From NCBI RefSeq assembly GCF_032598785.1, contig NZ_CP102984.1: DNA of 64,000 nucleotides; one strand, written 5' to 3'. This stretch comes from Terrisporobacter petrolearius (GTDB taxonomy: Bacteria; Bacillota; Clostridia; Peptostreptococcales; Peptostreptococcaceae). The notes below the pieces were generated by a model, which did no database searches, had not been told where the DNA came from, and saw only the letters and a program-made list of their open reading frames with translations. Below, piece after piece: positions 37,213-46,209 of the stretch. A program made the translations under genes and the position numbers. The number at the start of each line of letters is the position of its first letter. Positions within the stretch are counted from its first letter, which is position 1.

Positions 37213-38040
37213 TATTACTTTATATAAATTATCATACTTTTGTGGTTTCATTCTTTCATTTTTATTAATAGAATCTATTTTATCCATATCTTCTTTTTCT
37301 ATATTAAAATCAAATATATCAATATTTTCTTTAATTCTATTAATTTTGCTTGTTTTTGGTATGGCAATTACGTTATTTTGTAAATGCCATCTTAATATTA
37401 TTTGTGCCTCACTTTTATTATATTTTTGAGATAACTGTTTAATTATGGTATTTGATGACAACTGTCCTCTCATTATAGGACTCCATGCTTGAACTACAAT
37501 ATTATGTCTTTTGCAAACTTTTAATAATTCTTTTTCTGAGCGTTTAGGATGTATCTCTACTTGATTTACCATAGGGTTAATTTCTGAAAAACCTATAATT
37601 TCTTCTAGTTGTTTCACTGTAAAATTGCAAACTCCTATTGCCCTAACCTTTTTTTCTTTGTATAAGTACTCCATGGCTTTCCAGGTTTCTTTAATATTTT
37701 CTGTTGGCCAATGCACTAAATATAAGTCTATGTATTCCAACCCCAACTTGTCTAAAGATTTATTAAAAGCATTTATTGTATTTTCATATCCATCATCATC
37801 TATCCATACCTTTGTAGTTAGAAATAGTTCTTCTCTGGGTATGCCTGCCTCTCTTATACCTTTGCCTACACCCTCTTCATTATTATAAAAAGATGCTGTA
37901 TCTATGCTTGTGTATCCTAAATTAATTGCTTCTTTTATAATATTACAGGCTTCATCATTTTCATTTTGTAATTTATACGTTCCAAATCCTATAATAGGAA
38001 TTTCTACCCCATTAGATAATTCTCTAATCCTTCTTTCCAT
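37210..38040 (-). CDS. aldo/keto reductase
   Basis: A 276-residue NADPH-dependent aldo/keto reductase, full length. The catalytic tetrad can be read as Asp and Tyr in DTASFYNNE, Lys in TTKVW and His in YLVHWP. The cofactor region includes IPKTSKINRIKEN. It resembles the AKR5/2,5-diketo-gluconate reductase group; substrate unknown. ATG 38038-38040 has GGAGG 8 nt upstream; a TTG 11 codons earlier has no site. Confidence 0.9.
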   Translation of the reverse strand: MERRIRELSNGVEIPIIGFGTYKLQNENDEACNIIKEAINLGYTSIDTASFYNNEEGVGKGIREAGIPREELFLTTKVWIDDDGYENTINAFNKSLDKLGLEYIDLYLVHWPTENIKETWKAMEYLYKEKKVRAIGVCNFTVKQLEEIIGFSEINPMVNQVEIHPKRSEKELLKVCKRHNIVVQAWSPIMRGQLSSNTIIKQLSQKYNKSEAQIILRWHLQNNVIAIPKTSKINRIKENIDIFDFNIEKEDMDKIDSINKNERMKPQKYDNLYKVI

Positions 38041-38130
38041 TTTTTTAACCTCCACTAAAGTGTCATTTATCAACCCACAATTTTAATAATATATTATTTA
38101 TTGTGAACCATCAACTATATTAATATAACC

Positions 38131-38167
38131 AAAAACACCTTAAATATATAATATATTTAAGGTGCTT
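38131..38167 (-). terminator. terminator of the marR-ABC operon
   Basis: CACCTTAAATATAT / ATATTTAAGGTG stem with T5 following on the minus strand. Confidence 0.75.
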
Positions 38168-38187
38168 TACTATTTATATGATTATAT

Positions 38188-40044
38188 TTACATAGCTTCT
38201 TTGTCTTCAAATTGTGAATTATATAGATTTGCATAGAAACCATCTTTTGCTAATAATTCTTCGTGATTTCCTTGTTCAACAATGTCTCCATCATTAATAA
38301 CTAATATTAAATCTGCATTTCTTATAGTTGATAATCTGTGAGCAATTACAAAACTTGTTCTTCCTTCCATTAAATTATCCATAGCTTTTTGTATTAAAAG
38401 TTCAGTTCTTGTATCAACAGAACTTGTTGCTTCATCTAAGATTAGTATTTTAGGATCTGCCAATATGGCACGAGCTATAGTTAATAATTGTTTTTGACCT
38501 TGTGATATATTACTTGATTCTTCATTCAATAACATATTGTATCCATCTGGTAAAGTTTTTATAAAATGATGAACATGAGCTGCTTTAGCCGCATTTATTA
38601 CTTCATCATCACTAGCATTTAATCTACCATATCTAATATTTTCTTTTATTGAACCACTAAATAACCAAGTATCTTGAAGAACCATTCCAAATAATTCTCT
38701 AAGTTCTCCTCTATTGAAGTCTTTAACATTATGACCATCTACAAGAATCGCTCCAGAGTTTACATCATAGAATCTCATTAACAATTTTATCATAGTTGAT
38801 TTACCTGCTCCTGTAGGTCCAACTAGTGCAACTTTTTGTCCTGGTTTTACATGAGCTGTAAAGTCTTTAATTATAGTTCTGTCTTTATCGTATCCAAACT
38901 TAACATTTTCAAAATCAATTCTACCTTCTAATCCTTCTATACTTACAGGATCTTCTACTATTACATCTTCTTCTTCTTCATTTAGGAATTCAAATACTCT
39001 CTCAGCTGCAGCTGCAGTAGATTGTAATTGATTTGATATTTGAGCCATTTGTGATATTGGTTGATTAAAACTTCTTACGTATTGAATAAATGACTGTATA
39101 TCTCCTACTTCAATTCTATTTTTTATAACTAAATATCCACCAAGTATTGAAACTACAACATAACTTAGATTTCCTACAAACATCATTATAGGTTGCATTA
39201 TACTTGATAAAAATTGAGCTCTCCATGCTGAATCATATAGTTTGTTATTAATTTTATTGAATTCTTTTATAGATTCTTCTTCTCCGTTGAATGCTTGAAC
39301 TACTGTGTGGCCACCATATAATTCTTCCACCTGTCCATTTACATTACCTAAGTACTCTTGTTGGCTCTTAAAGTACTTTTGAGATTTTTTAATAACAAAA
39401 GAAATTATAAATAATGATATTGGTATAACCACTAATGCACTAACTGTCATAAGTACACTTATAGTTAGCATCATTATTAATACTCCTACTAAAGTAGTAA
39501 CAGATGTTATTATTTGTGTTAAACTTTGATTTAAACTCATCGCTAAAGTGTCTATATCATTTGTAAACCTTGATAATACTTCCCCATGAGTTCTTGTGTC
39601 AAAATATTTCATAGGCAATCTATTTATTTTTTTCACTAATTCATCTCTAAGGTTATATGCTACCTTTTGAGAAATACCACTCATTACATAACCTTGAACA
39701 AATGAGAATATAGCACTAACTATATATAGTATAACTAAAACTATTAATATTCTTTTTATAGCTTCAAAATCTATTCCACTACCTTCTCCAGATACTTTTC
39801 CAACCAAACCATTAAATATCTCTGTTGTAGCTTTACCTAATATTTTAGGTCCTATTACTGAAAATGTTACACTTCCTATAGCAAATATAAATACTATTAT
39901 TATTGATAATTTATATTTAGCCAAGTAAGACATTAATGTTCTCATTGTACCCTTGAAGTCTTTAGCTTTTTCTACTGGTCCATTCATTGCATGACCACCC
40001 ATAGGTCCTCTCGATCTTCTTTGTCTATTGTCTTCTCTACTCAT
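38188..40044 (-). CDS. ABC exporter half-transporter, subunit with canonical catalytic site
   Basis: A 618-residue type IV ABC exporter half: six transmembrane helices, then an ATPase domain with Walker A GPTGAGKST, signature NISQGQKQLL and Walker B ILILDEATSSVD (catalytic Glu present). The N-terminal tail is Arg/Gly-rich (SREDNRQRRSRGPMGG). It overlaps the preceding ABC gene by 8 nt (ATGAGTAG), so the two form a heterodimer. AAAGGAGG precedes the ATG. Probably a multidrug or peptide exporter controlled by the upstream MarR. Confidence 0.93.
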   Translation of the reverse strand: MSREDNRQRRSRGPMGGHAMNGPVEKAKDFKGTMRTLMSYLAKYKLSIIIVFIFAIGSVTFSVIGPKILGKATTEIFNGLVGKVSGEGSGIDFEAIKRILIVLVILYIVSAIFSFVQGYVMSGISQKVAYNLRDELVKKINRLPMKYFDTRTHGEVLSRFTNDIDTLAMSLNQSLTQIITSVTTLVGVLIMMLTISVLMTVSALVVIPISLFIISFVIKKSQKYFKSQQEYLGNVNGQVEELYGGHTVVQAFNGEEESIKEFNKINNKLYDSAWRAQFLSSIMQPIMMFVGNLSYVVVSILGGYLVIKNRIEVGDIQSFIQYVRSFNQPISQMAQISNQLQSTAAAAERVFEFLNEEEEDVIVEDPVSIEGLEGRIDFENVKFGYDKDRTIIKDFTAHVKPGQKVALVGPTGAGKSTMIKLLMRFYDVNSGAILVDGHNVKDFNRGELRELFGMVLQDTWLFSGSIKENIRYGRLNASDDEVINAAKAAHVHHFIKTLPDGYNMLLNEESSNISQGQKQLLTIARAILADPKILILDEATSSVDTRTELLIQKAMDNLMEGRTSFVIAHRLSTIRNADLILVINDGDIVEQGNHEELLAKDGFYANLYNSQFEDKEAM

Positions 40045-42340
40045 TTTCTAACTCCTCCTTTGAAAGTTGTGATAATGCTATTTCTTTATAGATTTCACAA
40101 TTTTTTAGAAGTTCTTTATGCGTTCCTATTCCAACTACTCTTCCTTCATCTAATACTACAATTTGATCTGCATCTAAAATTGTACTTATTCTTTGAGCTA
40201 CTATTAAAACTGTACTCTCTTTAGTTTCTGTTTTTAATGCTTTACGAAGTTTTGCATCTGTTTTGAAATCTAGGGCAGAGAAACTATCATCAAATATAAA
40301 TATTTCTGGATCTTTTGCTATTGCTCTAGCAATAGATAATCTTTGTTTCTGACCACCTGATACGTTTGATCCACCTTGGGATATTTCAGAATCAAATTTA
40401 TCTTCTTTATCATTTATAAAATCTATTGATTGAGCTATCCTTGCTGCTTTTATTATTTCTTCATCTGTAGCATCTTTTTTGCCGTATCTTAAATTTGAAT
40501 CAATTGTTCCAGAGAATAATATTCCTTTTTGCGGAACATATCCAATCTTTTGTCTTAAGTCATGAATTGATACATTTTTTATATCTGTTCCATTTACTTT
40601 AATTTCACCTTCTGTGACATCGTGGAATCTTGGTATTAAATTAATTAGTGTAGACTTTCCACTTCCAGTACTTCCAATAAATGCTGTTGTTTCACCTGGC
40701 TTTGCAGTAAAGTTAATATCATGTAATATTTTTTCATCTGCATCAGGGTACTTAAACGAAACATTTTTAAATTCAACTAAACCTTTTTTATTATTATCAA
40801 AAGCTTTAGGATTTTTATCTTCTTTAATTACTATATCTTTGTCTAACACTTCATTTATACGTTTAGCTGATACTGCTGCTCTTGGCAACATAACAGAGAC
40901 CATTGATATCATTAAGAATGACATTACTATTTGCATTGTATATTGAATAAATGCCATCATATCTCCAACTTGCATTGATCCTGTATCTATGTTTTTTGCA
41001 CCTACCCATACTATTAATACTGATATAACGTTCATAACAAGAATCATAGCTGGCATCATACAAGACATCATTCTATTAACAAACATATTTACTTTAGTTA
41101 AATCTTTATTAACTCCATCAAATCTCTTTTCTTCAAATCTTTCTGTACTAAATGCACGTATAACAGGAAGTCCTGTTAGTATTTCTCTTGTTACTAAATT
41201 TAATTTATCTACTAGGTTTTGTAATAATTTAAATCTAGGCATTACTGTTAAGAATAATATACCTACTATTATAACAACACCTAAAACTGCCACACCTATA
41301 ATCCATGTCATAGATGTATTAGTATTAAGTGCTTTGTATATACCTCCCAGCGCCATAAATGGTGCGTAAAATACCATTCTTAACATCATAACTGTCATTT
41401 GTTGTATTTGTTGTATATCATTTGTACTACGTGTTATTAATGATGCTGTAGAAAATTCAGCCATTTCTTTACTAGAAAATCTCATTACTTTTTCAAATGT
41501 TTTAGATCTTAAAGTACGTCCTAAAGATGCTCCTACCTTTGATGCTAAGAATCCTACTGCAATAGCTGCTATCACACTTAATACAGTTATTCCAATCATT
41601 ATTACTCCTGTAGTGAGTATGTATTTTGTTTGAAGGCTTCCAGTATCTATACCAATTTCATTGTATTCACTCTTAACAAAAGACACAGCCCCCTGGCTAA
41701 TCATGGCGTCTGGTAAATCAACCAGTTGTTTATCTATTTCTTTAATTATTTCATTTCTTTGATCTTTTGTCATTGATTTCAATATGTCAAATATGTCCAT
41801 ATTTTCTAAATTAGTATTCATTGTAGAATTGGCCATATTCCCTTGTGGCATGTTTTGTAATGACATATTAGATGTCATGTTCTTTTTCATTTGTTCTTGA
41901 ATTATTTTACTTGATTCATCGTCACTTTCTAATCCATATAGAATTAATTCTGGCTTACCAAGTATATTTTCTAATTTTGATAAAGTGTCTTCTTTATCTG
42001 TATTTAATAAATATAAATCTTCTTTATCTAAAGCTGGATATAATTCTTTGTATTTATTAAATTCATCACTACTTAAAGAATCCTTACTCAATAATTTATA
42101 ATTGTCTAGTATAGTATTTTTATTTTTATCACTCATAAAAATAAAAAGTTTATCCATTTGGTTTTTTCTTATTACCTCTGGAACAGAATTTTCTATTCCT
42201 CCTTGTTGTATACCTATATTAATAATATTTGAAGTATAAGTAGGTAAAGATAGTTCACAACTTGCTTGGCCTGCTAAAAGTAATATAATAATTAAAATTA
42301 TAAAACTTGAATTTTTTAAATGCTTAAATATTTTTAACAT
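40037..42340 (-). CDS. ABC exporter half-transporter, subunit with degenerate Walker B and large outside loop
   Basis: A 767-residue half-transporter. TM1 (about 14-34) and TM2 (about 235-258) are separated by about 200 residues of hydrophilic, Met/Asn/Ser-rich outside loop, much longer than usual. The ATPase domain has Walker A GSTGSGKST and signature VSGGQKQRLS. Walker B is FIFDDSFSALD, where the catalytic Glu is Asp. This is the degenerate half expected in heterodimeric exporters. Second gene of the operon, 28 nt after marR. Confidence 0.92.
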   Translation of the reverse strand: MLKIFKHLKNSSFIILIIILLLAGQASCELSLPTYTSNIINIGIQQGGIENSVPEVIRKNQMDKLFIFMSDKNKNTILDNYKLLSKDSLSSDEFNKYKELYPALDKEDLYLLNTDKEDTLSKLENILGKPELILYGLESDDESSKIIQEQMKKNMTSNMSLQNMPQGNMANSTMNTNLENMDIFDILKSMTKDQRNEIIKEIDKQLVDLPDAMISQGAVSFVKSEYNEIGIDTGSLQTKYILTTGVIMIGITVLSVIAAIAVGFLASKVGASLGRTLRSKTFEKVMRFSSKEMAEFSTASLITRSTNDIQQIQQMTVMMLRMVFYAPFMALGGIYKALNTNTSMTWIIGVAVLGVVIIVGILFLTVMPRFKLLQNLVDKLNLVTREILTGLPVIRAFSTERFEEKRFDGVNKDLTKVNMFVNRMMSCMMPAMILVMNVISVLIVWVGAKNIDTGSMQVGDMMAFIQYTMQIVMSFLMISMVSVMLPRAAVSAKRINEVLDKDIVIKEDKNPKAFDNNKKGLVEFKNVSFKYPDADEKILHDINFTAKPGETTAFIGSTGSGKSTLINLIPRFHDVTEGEIKVNGTDIKNVSIHDLRQKIGYVPQKGILFSGTIDSNLRYGKKDATDEEIIKAARIAQSIDFINDKEDKFDSEISQGGSNVSGGQKQRLSIARAIAKDPEIFIFDDSFSALDFKTDAKLRKALKTETKESTVLIVAQRISTILDADQIVVLDEGRVVGIGTHKELLKNCEIYKEIALSQLSKEELENE

Positions 42341-42368
42341 CTTTTCTCCCTTTCTTCATTTTATGACT

Positions 42369-42836
42369 TTATTTTTCTGACTGCAATTCTTCTATAACAT
42401 CATAAAGTTTTCCAAACAGACGAATTAAATTATCAGTATCTTCTTCACCCATTTTTTCAACTAATTGACAAGTAAAATTTTCGAATTTTCTATCTTGGTC
42501 TTTTAAAAACTCCTCTCCTTTTTGAGTCAACTTCACATATACTACTCTTCTGTCACTTTTGTTAGAAGTTCTTTGAATGTATCCTTTTTCTTCCATAACA
42601 TTTAACATTTTTGATGTTGCCGGTTTCGTAATACACAAATCTTTCGTTAACTCAGATGTCTTCATCCCATAATAATTTTCATCGTCTTTATTGCTCAAAC
42701 AATTATTATAAATAACTTTTATCGTCATAAGCATACCTGGTTGAAATTCTTGAGATTTTTTATGTTTATGAGCTAGCTTTTTTATTTTTGCTATAGAATC
42801 TAAAAACTCTTTAGATTTTTTTTGTAGCATACTCAT
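42369..42836 (-). CDS. MarR-family transcriptional regulator
   Basis: A 155-residue winged-helix regulator: recognition region MKTSELTKDLCITKPATSKM, wing TSNKSDRRVVYVKLT. First gene of the operon with the two ABC subunits, so it likely represses its own operon and responds to an exporter substrate. Start ATG has AAAGGG 8 nt upstream. A direct-repeat operator lies just downstream of the promoter. Confidence 0.92.
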   Translation of the reverse strand: MSMLQKKSKEFLDSIAKIKKLAHKHKKSQEFQPGMLMTIKVIYNNCLSNKDDENYYGMKTSELTKDLCITKPATSKMLNVMEEKGYIQRTSNKSDRRVVYVKLTQKGEEFLKDQDRKFENFTCQLVEKMGEEDTDNLIRLFGKLYDVIEELQSEK

Positions 42837-42860
42837 TTTTTCATCCCTTTCTGTTTATTT

Positions 42861-42926
42861 TAGTTAACCATGACAATAGTTAACCAAAGCAACTATTATT
42901 ATAGGCAACTTTTTTTATTGAGTCAA
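42861..42926 (-). promoter_or_regulatory. marR operon promoter with direct-repeat operator
   Basis: TTGACT (42921-42926), 17 nt, TATAAT (42898-42903), near consensus. Two copies of TAGTTAACCA (42861-42870 and 42877-42886), each containing the palindrome GTTAAC and 16 bp apart, lie at about +5 to +30. This is a good place for an autorepressing MarR protein. Confidence 0.65.
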
Positions 42927-43173
42927 GTTAAATTTTATATTGTTAATACAATAACATTTTTAAGTATATAACATACTATTATTTCATTATTATTTGCACT
43001 TATATCTTTGTAATAATCTATTTTTATGTTGTAAATATTTGTATTTTATTTTCATTGATGACTTTTTAGAATGATTGGTAAATTTTTCACATTTATCTGA
43101 TATAACTGATATAATTATATTAGATAGATTTTTATATATTTTATATTTTTTTATAAGGGTGGGTTGATGAGTT
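42927..43173 (+). promoter_or_regulatory. intergenic region with promoter of the unknown gene at 43174
   Basis: TTCACA (43086-43091), 18 nt, extended -10 TGATATAAT (-10 at 43110-43115) on the plus strand, about 55 nt before the ATG. The remainder is AT-rich without further visible signals. Confidence 0.55.
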
Positions 43174-43899
43174 ATGAGGTTTGATTGTTTTTATTATCCT
43201 ATTTTAAGTGAAGATGAATGTGTGGTTAGAAGTAACGAAGGAATTAAAGATTTTGATTTTGGAGATAAAGTTCCTACAAAAACTTTATATTACAACTACA
43301 ATCCTAGCTTTGTTATTTTCCAAAATAGTAAGCTATTTATTGTTGAAGATGGCATCCTAAAAGAAGAAGCTAATGTAGACGATCTTAAGTTTCCATTAAA
43401 AATTATATTTAATCATGGAACTCAATTGACAATTGATAAAAAATCAGATTTATCATCTATTAGGTTACTAGTACCTGGATTTTTTGAAGATGAAAAATAT
43501 TTAGGTGAATTATTTTTCTTATCAGAAGTTTATACAAGAAGGATAAGAGATGCACAATATCGTGTAATGAATGAACTTACTAATTCAGTAATAGATGTTA
43601 AATATCTTAATGATGAAATTCACAATGCAACAAAAGGCCTATTAAGCCAATTAAAAGTTATACAAGAAAAATTCGTAAAATTAATTGATAGTAATCCTTG
43701 CTTAATTGATGATTATCTAAATTATATGAATTTCCATAACGAAGAAGATATGTTACAAATTGGAATTAATAAATATTTCGAGGAAGGTACAGAACAATAT
43801 AATGAGTACAGAAAAAATTCTTTAATATACAATAGAAAGCCTATCTATCCTAAATTCAAACTAGAGCATCTAGTGAGCTCAATCAGCAAGTATAAATAA
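43174..43899 (+). CDS. hypothetical protein (241 aa)
   Basis: I do not recognise a family. It is soluble, with no signal or membrane segment. The N-terminal half looks beta-rich (PSFVIFQNSKLFIVEDGIL) and the C-terminal half (about 115-200) is helical and charged (YTRRIRDAQYRVMNELTNSV). The start ATG follows GGGTGGG at a rather long distance. It has its own promoter and a strong bidirectional terminator, so it is monocistronic and likely expressed. Confidence 0.7.
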   Translation: MRFDCFYYPILSEDECVVRSNEGIKDFDFGDKVPTKTLYYNYNPSFVIFQNSKLFIVEDGILKEEANVDDLKFPLKIIFNHGTQLTIDKKSDLSSIRLLVPGFFEDEKYLGELFFLSEVYTRRIRDAQYRVMNELTNSVIDVKYLNDEIHNATKGLLSQLKVIQEKFVKLIDSNPCLIDDYLNYMNFHNEEDMLQIGINKYFEEGTEQYNEYRKNSLIYNRKPIYPKFKLEHLVSSISKYK

Positions 43900-43921
43900 T
43901 ATTTTAAATTTTATAAGATAT

Positions 43922-43967
43922 AAAAAAGCTATATCAAAACAAATTTATTGTTTTGATATAGCTTTTT
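43922..43967. terminator. bidirectional terminator between the unknown gene and a small minus-strand ORF
   Basis: 18-bp stem AAAAGCTATATCAAAACA paired with its complement, 7-nt loop, A- and T-runs on either side. It serves both the plus-strand gene at 43174-43899 and the minus-strand small ORF at 44028-44129. Confidence 0.8.
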
Positions 43968-44027
43968 AAATTAATATCCCCCCCATATTGGGCTTGACTG
44001 AGGTTCATTTATGCCAATTTGATCAAT

Positions 44028-44129
44028 TCATGAGGGATAATCCCCTGATTCTATGCCTGCATATAAGCTATTCTGAGCAAAATTTATATAAGTATATACA
44101 GCTACATCTCTTCCTCTGTATTGATACAT
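44028..44129 (-). CDS. small ORF (33 aa) interrupted by in-frame UGA; reads on to 43971
   Basis: The minus-strand frame begins MYQYRGRDVAVYTYINF, ends GIESGDYPS-UGA, and continues in frame for 18 more codons (IDQIGINEPQSSPIWGGY) to TAA at 43971-43973. AGGA lies 6 nt before the ATG. A promoter (TTACAA-17-TATAAT, 44187-44215) and a terminator (43922-43967) frame it. The continued protein-like sequence after UGA suggests a TGG-to-TGA mutation, a readthrough product, or less likely a selenocysteine codon. I recognise no family. Either a recent pseudogene or a small protein. Confidence 0.4.
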   Translation of the reverse strand: MYQYRGRDVAVYTYINFAQNSLYAGIESGDYPS

Positions 44130-44186
44130 ATGTTTCCTACAGTATAATAATTTTTATATTTTAAAGTAAATTAAATACCTTAATTT

Positions 44187-44215
44187 ATTATATTTTTCTT
44201 ATATAAATCTTGTAA
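44187..44215 (-). promoter_or_regulatory. promoter of the small minus-strand ORF
   Basis: TTACAA (44210-44215), 17 nt, TATAAT (44187-44192) on the minus strand, about 60 nt before ATG 44129. Confidence 0.55.
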
Positions 44216-44243
44216 TTAGATTATTTATCCTCTTTTCAGGGTA

Positions 44244-44258
44244 TTATCATAATGATAA
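44244..44258. promoter_or_regulatory. perfect 15-bp dyad upstream of CoA-disulfide reductase (Fur/PerR-like)
   Basis: TTATCAT-A-ATGATAA, 37 nt before the ATG of the flavoprotein gene. Its length and ATTATC/GATAA content resemble Fur/PerR-family boxes. The family assignment of the regulator is inference. Confidence 0.4.
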
Positions 44259-44294
44259 AATAAATATTAATAATTTATACCTAAGGAGATAAAA

Positions 44295-45626
44295 ATGAAA
44301 GTTATTATAATAGGAGCTGTAGCTGCAGGTATGTCTGCTGCTGCAAAATTAAAAAGAATAAAGCCTGATTATGAGGTTATAGTATATGAAAAAACTGACA
44401 TAGTATCTTTTGGAGCTTGTGGCCTTCCTTATTATGTTGGCGGATTTTTCCAAGATTCTAATATGATGATTGCAAGAGAAAAGTCAAAATTTATAGAATC
44501 AGGAATCGATTTAAGAACTTTTAAAGAAGTTATCGATGTTAATACTGATAGTAAAACTCTTACTATAAAAGATTCTTTAACTGAGGAAATCTTCACAGAT
44601 AAATATGATAAATTAATGATTGCTACTGGGGCAAGTAGTATTATGCCTTCTTTAGACAAATCATATGAAAATTTAACTACCCTAAAAGATATGAATGATG
44701 GCTTAAAAGTTAGAGAGTTAATGCATAAGGAAGAAAATAATAATATAGTTATTCTAGGAGCTGGCTTTATAGGAATAGAAACTATTGAAGCTGCTAAAAA
44801 ATTAAATAAAAATATTCATTTAGTAGGTAGGAGTAGTAGAGTTTTAAATAAGGTATTTGATAAAGAAATTACTGATTTATTAGAAGAAGAATTAAGAAAG
44901 AATAATATACATTTACATCTTGGCGAAACTGTTAAGGAATATGTAGGAAATAATAAAATCACAAAAGTCATAACGAATAATGGTGAAATAGATACTGATT
45001 TAGTAGTCATTTCCATAGGTGTAAAGCCTAATACTTCATTCTTAAAAAACACAAATATTGATATGCTTCCTAATGGCGCTATAATAGTTGACGAGGGCGG
45101 CAGAACATCTATTAAAGATGTTTATTCTGCAGGAGATTGTGCAACTATAAAAAATCTAGTTACCAACGAAGATATGTACGTTCCTTTAGCTACTGGAGCA
45201 AACAAACTAGGTAGAATTGTAGGAGAAAATTTAGGTGGAATGAATTCTTCTTTTCCTGGTTCTTTAGCTTCTAGTTGTATAAAAGTTTTAGATATGGAGG
45301 CTGCTGTTACTGGCCTTACAGAAGAAAAAGCTAAGTCTCTTAATATTGATTATAAAACTAAATGCATAACTAATTATAACCAAACACACTACTATCCAGG
45401 TCGTGAAAAATTATTAGTTAAATTAGTTTACCATGCAAAAACTAAAGTTATTCTTGGTGGTCAAATAGTTGGATACAAAGATGCTGTTCAAAGAGCTAAT
45501 GTAATAGCTACTGCCATTACAGCAGGTATGACTACAGAGCAACTTGGCATGCTAGACTTATGCTATGCACCCCCATTTGCTACAACTTGGGATGTTTTAA
45601 ATGTTGCAGGAAATGTAAGTAAATAA
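44295..45626 (+). CDS. FAD-dependent CoA-disulfide reductase / NADH oxidase family
   Basis: A 443-residue pyridine nucleotide-disulfide oxidoreductase. The FAD site is MKVIIIGAVAAGMSAA. A single redox Cys42 in SFGACGLPYYVGG matches the CoADR/Nox group. The NAD(P)H site is IVILGAGFIGIE, and the second FAD block is VYSAGDCA. The C-terminal dimer domain includes FATTWDVLNVAGN. It may reduce CoA disulfide or persulfides, or oxidise NADH. AAGGAG is 5 nt before the ATG. A thioredoxin-like gene follows 15 nt later, suggesting thiol-redox work. Confidence 0.9.
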   Translation: MKVIIIGAVAAGMSAAAKLKRIKPDYEVIVYEKTDIVSFGACGLPYYVGGFFQDSNMMIAREKSKFIESGIDLRTFKEVIDVNTDSKTLTIKDSLTEEIFTDKYDKLMIATGASSIMPSLDKSYENLTTLKDMNDGLKVRELMHKEENNNIVILGAGFIGIETIEAAKKLNKNIHLVGRSSRVLNKVFDKEITDLLEEELRKNNIHLHLGETVKEYVGNNKITKVITNNGEIDTDLVVISIGVKPNTSFLKNTNIDMLPNGAIIVDEGGRTSIKDVYSAGDCATIKNLVTNEDMYVPLATGANKLGRIVGENLGGMNSSFPGSLASSCIKVLDMEAAVTGLTEEKAKSLNIDYKTKCITNYNQTHYYPGREKLLVKLVYHAKTKVILGGQIVGYKDAVQRANVIATAITAGMTTEQLGMLDLCYAPPFATTWDVLNVAGNVSK

Positions 45627-45641
45627 CTTAGGAGGTAATTT

Positions 45642-46145
45642 ATGAATCAAATGACATTGGAAGAATTATATAAAGTTGGATATTCTTTTGAAACCTCAGT
45701 TGGTGAAGGTTCAAAAAGTGAAAGGTCTAGGATAGCAAAAAATTCGTCTAGAATAGTTTTAGACGATGAGTTAACAAATAATATTATAAGCTTTGACAAA
45801 GAAATAAAGTTCTTAGTCGCTGGAGAAATATGGTGTCCTGACTATCAGCTAAATGGATCTGTACTAAAAAAATTTATAGATTTAAATACTAATTTTGATA
45901 TGTCTATAATTACTATGGCTAGAGGCAAAAAATTTTTAGAGCCCATCTTAGGCATAGAAAATGCTAAATATCCATTAATAGTTGTTTTAGACAAGAACTT
46001 TAATATACTTGGATCTTTTGAAGAAAGGCCTGAAATCGTAAAAAACTCAAAAAACTTCGATGAAATAAAGCTTAATTATTATAAAGGACAGTATTTGACA
46101 AATTCTGCAAATGATATTTGGAGTATAATAAAAAGCCATAAATAA
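45642..46145 (+). CDS. thioredoxin-like protein with single active-site cysteine
   Basis: A 167-residue protein with a thioredoxin-type centre: beta-strand FLVAGEIWCPDYQLNGS, then YPLIVVLDKNFNILGSFEERP. The CxxC resolving Cys is replaced by Tyr (WCPDY, Cys65), so it cannot form the usual internal disulfide. Related single-Cys proteins occur in Firmicutes with unproven roles. AGGAGG is 6 nt before the ATG. Second gene of an operon with the CoA-disulfide reductase, whose flavin might act on a mixed disulfide at Cys65 (inference). Confidence 0.78.
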   Translation: MNQMTLEELYKVGYSFETSVGEGSKSERSRIAKNSSRIVLDDELTNNIISFDKEIKFLVAGEIWCPDYQLNGSVLKKFIDLNTNFDMSIITMARGKKFLEPILGIENAKYPLIVVLDKNFNILGSFEERPEIVKNSKNFDEIKLNYYKGQYLTNSANDIWSIIKSHK

Positions 46146-46176
46146 CAAAAAAGACTATCATATTGATAGTCTTTTA
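46146..46176. terminator. bidirectional terminator after the thioredoxin-like gene
   Basis: AAAAGACTATCA / TGATAGTCTTTT stem with 3-nt loop and flanking A/T runs; convergent with ilvA. Confidence 0.8.
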
Positions 46177-46209
46177 ATCTATATTTTATTCCCTAATAAA
46201 TATAGATTT

